DNA from: Lachnospiraceae bacterium G11
Lineage (GTDB): Bacteria; Bacillota; Clostridia; Lachnospirales; Lachnospiraceae
Assembly (NCBI GenBank): GCA_900103495.1
Contig: FMWZ01000012.1
Coordinates: 1 to 64,000, forward strand
Length of the DNA stretch: 64,000 bases
Direction: 5' to 3'
The notes beneath the pieces are model-generated. The model saw nothing but the letters and a program-made list of their open reading frames with translations. It was not told the origin of the DNA and made no database searches. Every line of letters starts with the position of its first letter. Position 1 is the stretch's first letter. The position numbers and the translations under genes were made by a program. Below, piece by piece: positions 21,738 to 30,592 of this stretch.

Positions 21738-22262
21738 TCAGAGAAATGATTGGACGCCGTGATAATCGGCGACAAATTTCGAAATAATTTCCTGAATCAT
21801 CGGGTCATTTTCCGCCACTTTCTCAAAGTACGCAGCGGCTGAGTCTGCGGAGAGGAAGTCGTTTTTGCCAAGGGTGAAGGTGTGGGCGTCCGCCAGATAC
21901 ACGCGAAATTGGCCGTCGATCTTGATGACCGCGCCGTACTTGACCCCGTAGCCACAGTCATTTGGCTTTGTCAAAATCGAAAAGTCCTCAAACCACTTCT
22001 TACCTTCAAGATCCCGCAAGTGGCGCCTGGCCTCATCCAGGGCTTCGTAGACCGCGGAACCCTCGTGGGTGTACTTGATCATGTCGAAATAGTCGCTTGA
22101 CCGGTCGCCGTATTGACGTTTGTAGATGGCGGTTTTGCCGCCGCGCCAGCCGAAGGTCAGTTCCCCTGCATACCCTCCCAAAGAAAGCGATGGCTCATCG
22201 CTTAGAAAAGGCTTATAATTCGTGTGTTTCTTGTACTCTTCCCATAGCTCGTAGACTAGCAT
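21738..22262 (-). CDS. Unknown protein, tandem paralogue A
   Basis: The 174-aa soluble protein has GYAGELTFGWRGGKTAIYKRQYGDRSSDYF, EGSAVYEALDEARRHL, WFEDFSIL and GAVIKIDGQFRVYLADAHTFTLG blocks. It is the paralogue of the protein at 21235, with 17 bp between them. CTCCTCC-type site (GGAGGAGTAA on the minus strand) precedes the ATG. The promoter TACAAT lies at about 22320, and a REP unit would be transcribed as part of the leader. No function is known. Confidence 0.68.
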   Translation of the reverse strand: MLVYELWEEYKKHTNYKPFLSDEPSLSLGGYAGELTFGWRGGKTAIYKRQYGDRSSDYFDMIKYTHEGSAVYEALDEARRHLRDLEGKKWFEDFSILTKPNDCGYGVKYGAVIKIDGQFRVYLADAHTFTLGKNDFLSADSAAAYFEKVAENDPMIQEIISKFVADYHGVQSFL

Positions 22263-22275
22263 TTACTCCTCCTAT

Positions 22276-22374
22276 GTGCAATTTGGGCCTGTCCCCAACC
22301 TGCACCTAATATCCATATTGTAGCACGTTTGGGGCAGGTCGGGGGTGCAATTTGGGCCTGTCCCCAACCTGCAC
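22276..22374. repeat. Two REP-like units flanking a promoter segment
   Basis: Units at 22276-22306 and 22345-22374 enclose ATATCCATATTGTAGCACG (22308-22327), whose reverse complement also occurs at 18337-18355 next to another REP array. On the minus strand it contains TGC-TACAAT, the probable promoter of the paralogue pair. Confidence 0.88.
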
Positions 22375-22396
22375 ATAATGGTGTACAATATAGAGT

Positions 22397-24325
22397 ATGA
22401 AAAAGATAAATGAAAAATTCCTGGCGGAGTTCTTCGGATTGGGGGATTCGAAGGAGGAGCTTGGCGAGCTGGCCGGGATTAAAGAAAAGCTGGAAAGAAT
22501 TGTATACGAAAATAACTGCGACATCTGCGCCATCGACGATGACGCAGACGGCGTGTATTTCATCGAAAGTGGGACCGCAGTGGTTCTGGGAAGAGACGGG
22601 TCCCAGATTAACGTGCTCCACAGCGGCCAGGCCTTTGGCGAGTACGCGGTTCTCTCCGGCGGCAAGCGCCTGTCCACCGTCAGATCCCACGGCCGAACCG
22701 TAATCTACAGAATGGACGGTGACGACCTTTTGGGCTTCCTGCGCCGCCACCCCAACGTCTACGGCGAGTTCATGAAGCGCGTCTACAGCCAGGTTTCTGC
22801 GAAACATTCCCAGATCCTTGCCCTGTCCGGTAAAAGACGTGGCGTTCTCAAACACCCCTCAAACGCCCTCCCCATGTCCAAAAGGCAGGTAGTAATTCAC
22901 TACAGCCTGCTTCTTATTATATATCTCATCGCCTACCTGGCAGTTCCGGCGGAAGCGGCGGCAACCTGGCCTGTATTTTTGCTGCCCCTGGCCCTGATGT
23001 TAGCCTACGTGCTGATTACCAAGCGGACCATCGAGTCCCTTCTGGTGTCCGGAATCCTGGCCTCGATTCTTGTGTACAGAGCCGGGCTTTTTGCCGGTTT
23101 TACGGATGCGGTGCTTGACACAATGGCCGACATGGACAACGTTTTCACGGTTCTTGTCATGGCTTTGATGGGCGGAATGATCAACCTGATTTTCACCTCG
23201 GGAGGAGCAACTGCTTTTGAGAAGATGGCGGAAAAAACAGAAAAATCTCCGAAATCCACCCTCCTCACATCCCTTGGAATCATGGCGGTCACATCCATCG
23301 ACGACGGCTTAAACATGATGTGCGCCTCCTACGCCTCCCACATTCCCGCAAAGAAAAACGGAATAGTAAGGGAGAAACTGGCGCTTTTTTACAGCATGCT
23401 TCCTACGGTCTTAAGCTCCTTCCTGCCCCTTTCGTTGTGGGGAATCTTCGTAATCGGTACAATCTCCGCCACGGAGAAAAAAGGAGCAACCCTGCTTTTT
23501 TGCAGATCAATTCCATTTAATTTCTTCTCGATAATCACCCTTCTTGCCATGGTGGCCCTGGCCTTTGGCCTGCTTCCGAGGAATAAGCAGCTGAAAGCCG
23601 CCGAAAAACGCTACAAAGACACCGGCGCCCTCTGGCCTGAAGGCAGCGAAAAATACCTGAACTACCACGACAGCGAGGTCTGGGGCCGGATTTCCAACGT
23701 CATGTTGCCGATTCTCGTGCTGGCGGTGGCCTCCTTCGCGGTTCGAAGCGCCCTCACCAAAAGCTTCGTGGTTGACAGCGCCGTGGGCCTCATGATCGCC
23801 CTGGCCTTCATGTTCCTGCTCTACACCTTCCGGGGCGTCATGTCCCAGGAGCAGTTTGTGGAGCGGCTGGTTGACGGCATGGCCGACGCCACCCTGCCCA
23901 TTGTTTTGTACCTTTTGACCACCTGCTTTTCGACCCTTCTCGACGCCCTGGGGCTTCCCCTTTTCTTCGAGAATCTTATTGATATTTTTGAAAAAACCAA
24001 ATTTCTCCTCCCCGCCACATCCTTTGTTTTATCGGTGCTGTTGACGGTGGTGCTTGGCTCATCCTGGTCCATGTATGCCATAACTTTCCCCATTGTGCTT
24101 AAGCTTGTGGCGACCCTGGGGCTTGATCCTGCGCTGTTTGTGGGCATCATAGCCGGCGCCGGCATCGCAGGGGAGAAGATTTGTGCTTTTACCGCTGAAG
24201 CCACCGACGTGGGAACGGCTGTGGGAATCAATCCCGATGCCGCCGCCAAGATCCGCATCTCCTACGCCCTTGCCCTTAGCCTCATCACCACGGTGGTGTA
24301 CCTCATCGCCGGCTTCTTCTTGTAG
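22397..24325 (+). CDS. Cyclic-nucleotide-binding domain fused to NhaC-like antiporter
   Basis: The 642-aa protein has two parts. Residues about 25-135 form a cNMP-binding beta-barrel (VYFIESGTAVVLGRDGSQINVL, then GQAFGEYAVLSGGKRLSTVRS, with the phosphate-binding cassette FGEYAVLSGGKRLSTV). After a linker, residues about 160-642 are an Na+/H+ antiporter NhaC-like membrane domain with 11 or more spans and SIDDGLNMM and GAGIAGEKICAFTAEATDVGTAVG motifs. Transport is probably controlled by a nucleotide or other small ligand. The ATG lies 7 bp after TACAAT and has no Shine-Dalgarno, so the mRNA may be leaderless. It is also unusually GC-rich. Confidence 0.85.
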   Translation: MKKINEKFLAEFFGLGDSKEELGELAGIKEKLERIVYENNCDICAIDDDADGVYFIESGTAVVLGRDGSQINVLHSGQAFGEYAVLSGGKRLSTVRSHGRTVIYRMDGDDLLGFLRRHPNVYGEFMKRVYSQVSAKHSQILALSGKRRGVLKHPSNALPMSKRQVVIHYSLLLIIYLIAYLAVPAEAAATWPVFLLPLALMLAYVLITKRTIESLLVSGILASILVYRAGLFAGFTDAVLDTMADMDNVFTVLVMALMGGMINLIFTSGGATAFEKMAEKTEKSPKSTLLTSLGIMAVTSIDDGLNMMCASYASHIPAKKNGIVREKLALFYSMLPTVLSSFLPLSLWGIFVIGTISATEKKGATLLFCRSIPFNFFSIITLLAMVALAFGLLPRNKQLKAAEKRYKDTGALWPEGSEKYLNYHDSEVWGRISNVMLPILVLAVASFAVRSALTKSFVVDSAVGLMIALAFMFLLYTFRGVMSQEQFVERLVDGMADATLPIVLYLLTTCFSTLLDALGLPLFFENLIDIFEKTKFLLPATSFVLSVLLTVVLGSSWSMYAITFPIVLKLVATLGLDPALFVGIIAGAGIAGEKICAFTAEATDVGTAVGINPDAAAKIRISYALALSLITTVVYLIAGFFL

Positions 24326-24333
24326 GGGCCGAT

Positions 24334-24439
24334 GTGCAATTTTGGGGGCCGATGTGCAGAATGGGGACAGGCCCAACTTGCACACGAAGCGTGCAAGTTG
24401 GGCCTGTCCCCATTCTGCACATCGGCCCCCAAATTGCAC
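24334..24439. repeat. REP-like array, inverted-pair type (long palindrome)
   Basis: Two units in mirror image around TGCACACGAAGCGTGCA. The arms ATGTGCAGAATGGGG...AACTTGCAC pair without a mismatch over about 31 bp, and GGGGGCCG/CGGCCCCC extends the stem to near 40 bp. It follows the stop of the antiporter gene and could end transcription, though no U-run follows. Confidence 0.92.
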
Positions 24440-24447
24440 ATAATCCG

Positions 24448-24456
24448 TGCTATAAT
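24448..24456 (+). promoter_or_regulatory. Extended -10 promoter of FeoAB
   Basis: TGC-TATAAT lies 9 bp after the REP array. No -35 hexamer is seen in the array, so it is an extended -10 promoter. The transcript would start near 24461 with a 20-nt leader. Confidence 0.6.
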
Positions 24457-24480
24457 ACCTATGAAAAGGAGTATCACAGC

Positions 24481-26817
24481 ATGACAATCAGGGATTTAGA
24501 AATAGGCGACAGCGCGCGAATAGATGAAGTTGGCGGGGAGGGAGCTCTTCGCCAGCATTTTCTTGATATGGGAGTTATCCCCGGGGCCGAGGTGACCCTG
24601 GTGAAGCTGGCTCCCCTGGGGGACCCCATGGAGCTTCGAATTCATGGGTACGAGCTTACTTTAAGGCTTGAGGATGCGGAGAAAATCAAAGTGACGGCCC
24701 TTCCGAAAAAGTCAGAAGCCCCCAAAGAAGACAGAAAACCCTCAAAGAACACCCCTCACCCCGGACTTGGTGAGGAAGGAAAATATCACCCCAAGGGCAG
24801 CGGCAACCCTCTAAACGACGACGCCCTTCTGACCTTCGCCCTGGTGGGCAATCAAAACTGTGGCAAAACCACTCTTTTCAACCAGCTCACAGGTTCCAAT
24901 CAGCACGTTGGAAACTTCCCCGGAGTCACGGTTGACAGAAAAGACGGCGCCATAATCGGCCACAAGAATACGCTGATTACGGACCTTCCCGGAATTTACT
25001 CCATGTCTCCCTACTCAAGCGAGGAGCTGGTGAGCCGTAACTTCGTTCTTGACGAAAACCCCAAAGCAATCATAAATATCGTGGACGCCACCAACATCGA
25101 GAGGAACCTCTACCTCACCATGCAGCTTCTGGAGATGGACATTCCCATGGTTGTGGCCCTCAACATGATGGACGAGCTTCGCGGCAACGGCGGAACCGTG
25201 GACATTAACCTGATGGAGAGTATGCTGGGAGTTCCCGTGGTTCCTATTTCTGCTGCAAAAAACGAAGGTATCGACGAACTGGTTCGCCACGCCATTCATA
25301 TAGCACATTATCAGGAGAAACCCGGTCGCCAGGATTTTTGCGACGAAAATGACCACGGCGGAGCTGTCCACAGATGCCTCCACGCAGTTATGCATCTGAT
25401 AGAAGACCACGCCCAAACCGCAGGGATTCCCCTTCGTTTCGCTGCAAGCAAGGCCGTGGAAGGCGACAACCTGATTATTGAAAAGCTTGATATAGATAAT
25501 AATGAAAAGGAAACCTTGGAGCACATCACAAAGCAGATGGAGTCGGAGCGCGGCCTTGACCGTGCAGCCGCAATTGCGGACATGCGTTTTTCCTTCATAA
25601 AGAAGATTTGTGACAACTGTGTCACAAAACCCCATATCAGCAAAGAGCACTTAAGAAGCCAGAAAATGGACAGAATCCTCACGGGCCGATTCACCGCAAT
25701 CCCCGTGTTTGTGCTTGTTATGGCCCTGGTGTTTTTCCTGACCTTCAACGTAATCGGAGCCTTCCTCCAAAATCTTTTGGAGCTTGGCATCGGCGCCCTT
25801 ACGGATGTGGCGGCCGCCGCAATGGAGAAGGCCTCCGTCAACGCCTCAATAAGAAGCCTGGTTCTCGACGGAATTTTCGAGGGCGTTGGAAGCGTATTAA
25901 GCTTCCTGCCCATCATCGTCACCATGTTTTTGTTCCTCTCCCTTTTGGAGGACAGCGGCTACATCGCGAGAGTGGCGTTTTTCATGGATAAGCTCCTTAG
26001 AAAAATCGGCCTTTCAGGCCGAAGCATCGTGCCTCTCCTCATCGGCTTCGGGTGTACTGTTCCGGCAGTTATGTCAACCAGAACCCTGCCCAGTGACAGG
26101 GACCGTCGTATGACGATTCTTCTGACACCCTTTATGAGCTGTACCGCAAAGCTGCCGATTTATGCATTTTTCGTATCAGTTTTTTTCAAGGATTATGGAT
26201 GGCTTGTCACCACGGGGCTGTATTTTCTTGGAATAGTTCTTGGAATTCTGGTGGCTTTGATTTATAAGAAGACAATTTTTAAGGGCGAAGCAGTGCCCTT
26301 TGTTATGGAGTTACCAAACTACAGGATGCCCAGCGTAAGAAGCGTGGCCCAGCTAATGTGGGAGAAATCCAAAGATTTTCTCCAGAGGGCATTCTCGGTT
26401 ATTCTGATTGCATCCATCGTGGTTTGGTTCTTTAAGAGCTTTGATTTCACATTGACGTTGGTGGAGGATCCCGGAAACAGCATGCTTGCTGCAATTTCTG
26501 GATTCCTTGTGCCTCTCTTCAGGCCCATCGGTCTTGGAGATTTCAGGATTTGCACGTCCCTTATCAGCGGATTTATGGCAAAGGAGAGTGTGGTTTCGGT
26601 TCTGGAGGTTCTCTTCAGTGAAGGTGGCGGCGTGGCCGCGGCCTTAAGCGCTTCCTCCGCCGCAAGCCTCCTTGTATTCTCCCTGCTTTACACCCCCTGT
26701 GTCGCCGCCGTTGCATCCATCGGCCGCGAGATGGGTCGCCGCTGGGCCCTGGCCGTGGTCCTTTGGCAATGCGCCATCGCTTGGCTCGCCGCATTCGTGG
26801 TGTATATTCTGCTGTAG
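24481..26817 (+). CDS. feoB: Fused FeoA-FeoB ferrous iron transporter
   Basis: This 778-aa protein joins FeoA (residues 1-75, an SH3-like fold; DLEIGDSARIDEVGG) to FeoB after an 80-120 linker. The GTPase motifs are G1 GNQNCGKT (123-130), G2 in VGNFPGVTVDRK, G3 DLPGIYSM, G4 NMMD and G5 SAAKN. The membrane part carries FGCTVPAVMSTR and SCTAKLPIYAFFV, gates of the FeoB channel, and ends with YTPCVAAVASIGREMG. It imports Fe2+ under low oxygen. ATG 24481 has AAAAGGAG 10 nt upstream; the frame continues to 24334, but that adds only REP sequence. The usual GNPNCGKT is GNQNCGKT here. Confidence 0.95.
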   Translation: MTIRDLEIGDSARIDEVGGEGALRQHFLDMGVIPGAEVTLVKLAPLGDPMELRIHGYELTLRLEDAEKIKVTALPKKSEAPKEDRKPSKNTPHPGLGEEGKYHPKGSGNPLNDDALLTFALVGNQNCGKTTLFNQLTGSNQHVGNFPGVTVDRKDGAIIGHKNTLITDLPGIYSMSPYSSEELVSRNFVLDENPKAIINIVDATNIERNLYLTMQLLEMDIPMVVALNMMDELRGNGGTVDINLMESMLGVPVVPISAAKNEGIDELVRHAIHIAHYQEKPGRQDFCDENDHGGAVHRCLHAVMHLIEDHAQTAGIPLRFAASKAVEGDNLIIEKLDIDNNEKETLEHITKQMESERGLDRAAAIADMRFSFIKKICDNCVTKPHISKEHLRSQKMDRILTGRFTAIPVFVLVMALVFFLTFNVIGAFLQNLLELGIGALTDVAAAAMEKASVNASIRSLVLDGIFEGVGSVLSFLPIIVTMFLFLSLLEDSGYIARVAFFMDKLLRKIGLSGRSIVPLLIGFGCTVPAVMSTRTLPSDRDRRMTILLTPFMSCTAKLPIYAFFVSVFFKDYGWLVTTGLYFLGIVLGILVALIYKKTIFKGEAVPFVMELPNYRMPSVRSVAQLMWEKSKDFLQRAFSVILIASIVVWFFKSFDFTLTLVEDPGNSMLAAISGFLVPLFRPIGLGDFRICTSLISGFMAKESVVSVLEVLFSEGGGVAAALSASSAASLLVFSLLYTPCVAAVASIGREMGRRWALAVVLWQCAIAWLAAFVVYILL

Positions 26818-26912
26818 GTGCAATTTGGGGACAGGCCCCGATCTGCACGGTGCAAAATGGGGACAGGCCCCAACCTGCACCGTGCAGATCGGGGCCTGTC
26901 CCCATTTTGCAC
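26818..26912. repeat. REP-like palindromic array, three units
   Basis: It starts directly after the FeoB stop (GTAG then GTGCA). Units carry AATTT/GATCT, AAAAT/AACCT and AGATC/ATTTT inner pairs, so arms within a unit are often not complementary at the variable positions. Confidence 0.92.
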
Positions 26913-26925
26913 ATCCACATTCCGG

Positions 26926-26954
26926 TTGACATCAAATTCCCCCTTAGGTATCAT
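26926..26954 (+). promoter_or_regulatory. Promoter of the serine acetyltransferase-like gene
   Basis: TTGACA (26926-26931), 17 bp, TATCAT (26949-26954), about 45 bp upstream of the start. Confidence 0.75.
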
Positions 26955-27002
26955 TAAATCAAATAAACCCACTATAGTAGTGGGCGAATAGGAAACCAAA
27001 CA

Positions 27003-27956
27003 ATGATCAAAAAAGAAAAAGAAATTGACGAAATAGTCCAGAATATAATCGCAGATTTTGACGGCAAGAAGAACATCGACGCCGTGAATCTTTTTGACAA
27101 ACCCGATAAGGCAGAAGTAATTGAGCTTGTAGACAACCTGTTTAGGGTGATTTACCCCGGGTATTTCAGGGACAAATCCTACAAAATCTACAACCCCAAG
27201 AACTCCTATGCCATCAACATCGAGGACGTTTTTTACCATCTGAACAAGCAGGTGGCCCTTGCGTTAAATTATCGGAAGGAAGATGCCCCAAAGACTCAGG
27301 AGGAGAGAGAGAAGGAAAGCTACAGAATCTGCAAAACCTTCTTTAAGAAAATCCCCACCATCAGAGAGTATGTGGAGACCGACCTTCTGGCCACTTTTGA
27401 CGGAGACCCTGCTGCAGGCAATCTTGATGAGATTATCCTGTCCTACCCCGGCCTTCGCGCCATCACGGTTTACAGGATTGCCCACGAGCTTTATAAGCTT
27501 AAGGTTCCGGTGCTTCCCAGGCTCATGTCCGAATATGCCCACGGAGAGACTGGCATCGACATTCATCCCGGTGCTGAGATAGGAAAGTATTTTTTCATAG
27601 ATCACGGAACCGGTATCGTTGTGGGCGAAACCTCGATTATAGGCGAGAACGTAAAGATTTATCAGGGCGTCACCATCGGCGCGCTTTCCACCCGTGGCGG
27701 CCAGAGATTATCCGGTAAAAAACGCCACCCTACTATCTGTGATAACGTGACGATTTACGCCAATGCTTCAATTCTCGGCGGCGACACCGTCATCGGCGAG
27801 AACACCATCATCGGCGGCAACGCCTTCATCACCAGATCCATCGACGCCAACATGCGCGTCAGCATGAAGAACCTGGAAATGGAGTACACCGACAACAAAA
27901 CTTCCCACCACGCCGAGGAAATCAGCCAGGGTGACGAGTGGTACTATATGATTTAA
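27003..27956 (+). CDS. Serine O-acetyltransferase-like protein (left-handed beta-helix)
   Basis: The 317-aa protein has an N-terminal helical domain (1-165) and then hexapeptide repeats: GIDIHPGAEIGKYFFIDHGTGIVVGETSIIGENVKIYQGVTIGA near 190-233, with the catalytic His of DHGTG, and later CDNVTIYANASILGGDTVIGENTIIGGNAF. It acetylates serine with acetyl-CoA as the first step of cysteine synthesis. It belongs to the long EpsC/SATase type. AGGAAACC precedes the ATG. It is followed by a terminator and then a sulfur-type amino acid ABC operon. Confidence 0.88.
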   Translation: MIKKEKEIDEIVQNIIADFDGKKNIDAVNLFDKPDKAEVIELVDNLFRVIYPGYFRDKSYKIYNPKNSYAINIEDVFYHLNKQVALALNYRKEDAPKTQEEREKESYRICKTFFKKIPTIREYVETDLLATFDGDPAAGNLDEIILSYPGLRAITVYRIAHELYKLKVPVLPRLMSEYAHGETGIDIHPGAEIGKYFFIDHGTGIVVGETSIIGENVKIYQGVTIGALSTRGGQRLSGKKRHPTICDNVTIYANASILGGDTVIGENTIIGGNAFITRSIDANMRVSMKNLEMEYTDNKTSHHAEEISQGDEWYYMI

Positions 27957-27975
27957 CAAAATATACGGCCAATAG

Positions 27976-28002
27976 GGGCGGAGTAGGTAACCTACTCCGC
28001 CC
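27976..28002 (+). terminator. Rho-independent terminator
   Basis: GGGCGGAGTAGG-TAA-CCTACTCCGCCC is a perfect 12-bp stem, followed by TTTGTGTTTCCTTTT. Confidence 0.88.
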
Positions 28003-28032
28003 TTTGTGTTTCCTTTTGCCTATATTTTAGAT

Positions 28033-28095
28033 GTGCAATTTGGGGACAGGCCCCGATCTGCACGGTGCAAAATGGGGCCTGTCCCCAAATTGCAC
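28033..28095. repeat. REP-like palindromic array, two units
   Basis: Two units in opposite orientation joined at TGCACGGTGCA. It lies between the terminator above and the amino acid transport operon. Confidence 0.9.
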
Positions 28096-28194
28096 ATCAT
28101 TAGGAAACCCCTATAACCCAGAATAGGATATAGATATTATACAGCCTATTTCATCTATGTTAACCTTACTGCAATCAATCAAAAGGAGAACATT

Positions 28195-29073
28195 ATGAAA
28201 AAGAACATATCACTTATAGCACTACTCATTTCAAGCATCCTCCTCTTCACAGGATGCGGAACAAGCACAGTTAAGGCAGAAGGCGAAACAGCGGAAAGCA
28301 CCGCAGCAACGACAGAAGCCGGGACAGCCGCTCAGGCAAAACCCCAGGAAGATATAGTCCTCAGGGCGGCAACCCAGACCGACTATCCCCCCTTCTGCTT
28401 CATAGACGAGAACGACAAATTCACAGGCTTTGACTATGAGCTTCTTGAGCTCATCGACGAGAGACTTGACGGCTACACAATAGACATTCAGGGTGCCGGC
28501 TGGGACTCTATGTTTTTAAGCCTTGATTCCAAGAAGATCGACCTGGTTTCCGATGAGGTAGCCATCACCCCGGAGAGAGAGGAGAACTATTATTTTTCCC
28601 TTCCCTATCTTGAGATTCAGTCCTGCATCGCGGTAAAAACCGGTACCACCGGAATCGAAACCCTGGATGATCTCGTAGGAAAGCACGTGGTTACAGTCGT
28701 GGATTCCTACAGCGAAATCCTTGAGAACTACAACGATACCCACGAGCACAAAATCATCATCGACTACGTCAGCGACGTTACATCCCTCGAGATGCTTCAG
28801 GGCGTGGCCAACGGCAAGTATGACGCCCACATCGACGATCCTGTAATGATGACCACCACAATTAATGAAAACAACCTGGACGTTGAGATAGTGGGAGAGC
28901 CCGTTTCAAGCGACCCTGCGGCAATAGTTTTTGCCAAAACTCCCGACGGAAAATCATATAAGGATGTAATTGACCCCGTAATCAGAGAGATTATTGCGGA
29001 CGGCTCCCTTGCTGAATTATCCAAGAAGTGGACCGGCGACGACTACACCCCCGACCTTAAGAACTACGAGTAA
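28195..29073 (+). CDS. Amino acid ABC transporter substrate-binding lipoprotein
   Basis: The 292-aa protein begins with a lipoprotein signal peptide ending FTGCG, then a spacer of Ala, Thr and Glu. The mature domain follows the polar amino acid binding proteins (TcyJ/HisJ-like): YPPFCFIDENDKFTGFDYELLELI, ISLDSKKIDLVSDEVAITPEREENYYFSLPYL and VGKHVVTVVDSYSEIL. AAAAGGAG precedes the ATG. The operon order binding protein, permease, ATPase, homocysteine methyltransferase suggests cystine, methionine or S-methylmethionine as substrate; this is inferred from context. Confidence 0.9.
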   Translation: MKKNISLIALLISSILLFTGCGTSTVKAEGETAESTAATTEAGTAAQAKPQEDIVLRAATQTDYPPFCFIDENDKFTGFDYELLELIDERLDGYTIDIQGAGWDSMFLSLDSKKIDLVSDEVAITPEREENYYFSLPYLEIQSCIAVKTGTTGIETLDDLVGKHVVTVVDSYSEILENYNDTHEHKIIIDYVSDVTSLEMLQGVANGKYDAHIDDPVMMTTTINENNLDVEIVGEPVSSDPAAIVFAKTPDGKSYKDVIDPVIREIIADGSLAELSKKWTGDDYTPDLKNYE

Positions 29074-29085
29074 AAGAGGTGCACC

Positions 29086-29802
29086 TTGAAACTTTTTGAT
29101 GTTGATTTTTTCATTGAAAGCTTCCCGAAGATTCTGGCGAAGCTTCCGGTGACCCTTCTGATCTCGGTGGCAGCCTTCCTGTTTGCGGTAATCATAGGTT
29201 TTATTGTTGCTTTGGTAAAAATCTACAAGGTTCCCATCTTGCAGCGACTGGCGGACATTTACATCTCTTTCATCAGAGGAACCCCGGTGCTGGTGCAGCT
29301 CTACATCATCTGCTACGGAATTCCGAAGGTCATTTACTACGAGCAGGTTAACTACAGCCGCCTGACTGCAGTGGATGTAAACCTGATTCCGGGCGTCATC
29401 TACGTGCTGGTGGCATACAGCGTAAACATCGGAGCCTATCAGGCGGAAACCATCAGGTCAGCCATCGAAGCAGTCGGCAGAGGCCAGATGGAAGCGGCAA
29501 CTTCCGTGGGCATGACAAGAACCCAGACCATGGTGCATGTGATTATCCCCCAGGCCTTCGTCATCGCCCTGCCAAACTTCGGAAACGCCCTAATCAGTGC
29601 GGTCAAGGACACATCTTTGGTCTTCGTTGCCGGAGTCATCGACATTCTGGCCCAGGCCAAAATCCTCGGAGCCAGAGTCTTTAACTTCCTTGAAGTGTAC
29701 ATCGCGGCAGCGCTGGTGTACTGGGCAATCTGCATCGTGATAGAAGTTCTGATCAAAAAAACAGAGGAATATATACGCCGCTACGAAAGGGCAATAGTTT
29801 AA
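29086..29802 (+). CDS. Amino acid ABC transporter permease
   Basis: The 238-aa protein belongs to the HisM/TcyL permease type with five spans: FIRGTPVLVQLYIICYGIPKVIYY is the conserved segment and EAATSVGMTRTQTMVHVIIPQA the EAA loop that docks on the ATPase. The start is TTG 29086, with AGAGGTG 6 nt before it; no ATG fits. It starts 12 bp after the binding protein. Confidence 0.9.
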   Translation: MKLFDVDFFIESFPKILAKLPVTLLISVAAFLFAVIIGFIVALVKIYKVPILQRLADIYISFIRGTPVLVQLYIICYGIPKVIYYEQVNYSRLTAVDVNLIPGVIYVLVAYSVNIGAYQAETIRSAIEAVGRGQMEAATSVGMTRTQTMVHVIIPQAFVIALPNFGNALISAVKDTSLVFVAGVIDILAQAKILGARVFNFLEVYIAAALVYWAICIVIEVLIKKTEEYIRRYERAIV

Positions 29803-29820
29803 CCTAAGGAGGTGACGGCC

Positions 29821-30576
29821 ATGATAACCATCAAAAACGTAAAGAAGAAATTTGACAACACAGAAATCCTGAAAGGCATAAGTTTAAACGTGGAAGACGG
29901 GAAGGTTGTGGCAATCATCGGTCCATCCGGCTCGGGAAAAACCACTCTTCTCCGTTGCATCAATTATCTTGAAGATCCGGACGTGGGCGTAATAAGCGTA
30001 GGAGATAGTCTCATCACCGCCGGAAAAGCGGGGAAAAAGGACATCTTAGAGCTTCAAAGGAGAACCTCCTTCGTTTTTCAAAACTATAATCTCTTCAGAA
30101 ATAAAACAGCCATTGAAAATGTTATGCTGGCCCTTACTGTTGTGAAAAAGTATCCCAAGAAAAAAGCCAGGGAAATTGCGGAAGAAATGCTTGATAAGGT
30201 ATCCCTTCCGAGAGACAGGTTCGAGTATTATCCCTCAAGCCTCTCCGGCGGCCAGCAGCAGCGAATTGCTATAGCAAGGGCCCTGGCCCTTAACCCCGAA
30301 GTCATGCTTCTCGATGAGCCCACATCAGCTCTTGACCCTGAGCTGGTTGATGGGGTTTTGGATGTTATAAGAACCGTTGCAAATGAAGGCATTACCTTAA
30401 TCGTTGTCACCCACGAACTGTCCTTCGCGGCAGAGGTGGCGGATGAGGTTGTCTTCATGGATAACGGTGAAATCGTTGAGCAGGGCAAGGCAAATGACGT
30501 CCTTAGACGCCCCAGGGAGCTTCGAACCAGAAACTTCTTAAGAAGCATCAGGAGAGAGTACCCTAAGATCAGTTAA
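29821..30576 (+). CDS. Amino acid ABC transporter ATP-binding protein
   Basis: The 251-aa ATPase has Walker A GPSGSGKTT (39-47), the Q-loop in FVFQNYNLF, signature LSGGQQQRIAIARAL and Walker B VMLLDEPTSALDPELV, with the switch His in VVTHELSFA. It belongs to the polar amino acid group. ATG 29821 is preceded by AAGGAGGTGA; a GTG at 29812 is less likely. It energises the import by the permease at 29086. Confidence 0.93.
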   Translation: MITIKNVKKKFDNTEILKGISLNVEDGKVVAIIGPSGSGKTTLLRCINYLEDPDVGVISVGDSLITAGKAGKKDILELQRRTSFVFQNYNLFRNKTAIENVMLALTVVKKYPKKKAREIAEEMLDKVSLPRDRFEYYPSSLSGGQQQRIAIARALALNPEVMLLDEPTSALDPELVDGVLDVIRTVANEGITLIVVTHELSFAAEVADEVVFMDNGEIVEQGKANDVLRRPRELRTRNFLRSIRREYPKIS

Positions 30577-30592
30577 AGGTAAGGAAAATATA

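Noticed and set aside
24334-24480. N-terminal extension of FeoAB in the open frame
   Set aside because: It is the translation of the REP array. ATG 24481 has a proper binding site and matches the normal FeoA start.
28096-28194. SAM or T-box riboswitch before the amino acid importer
   Set aside because: I see no conserved stems or T-box sequence in the 99-bp leader.
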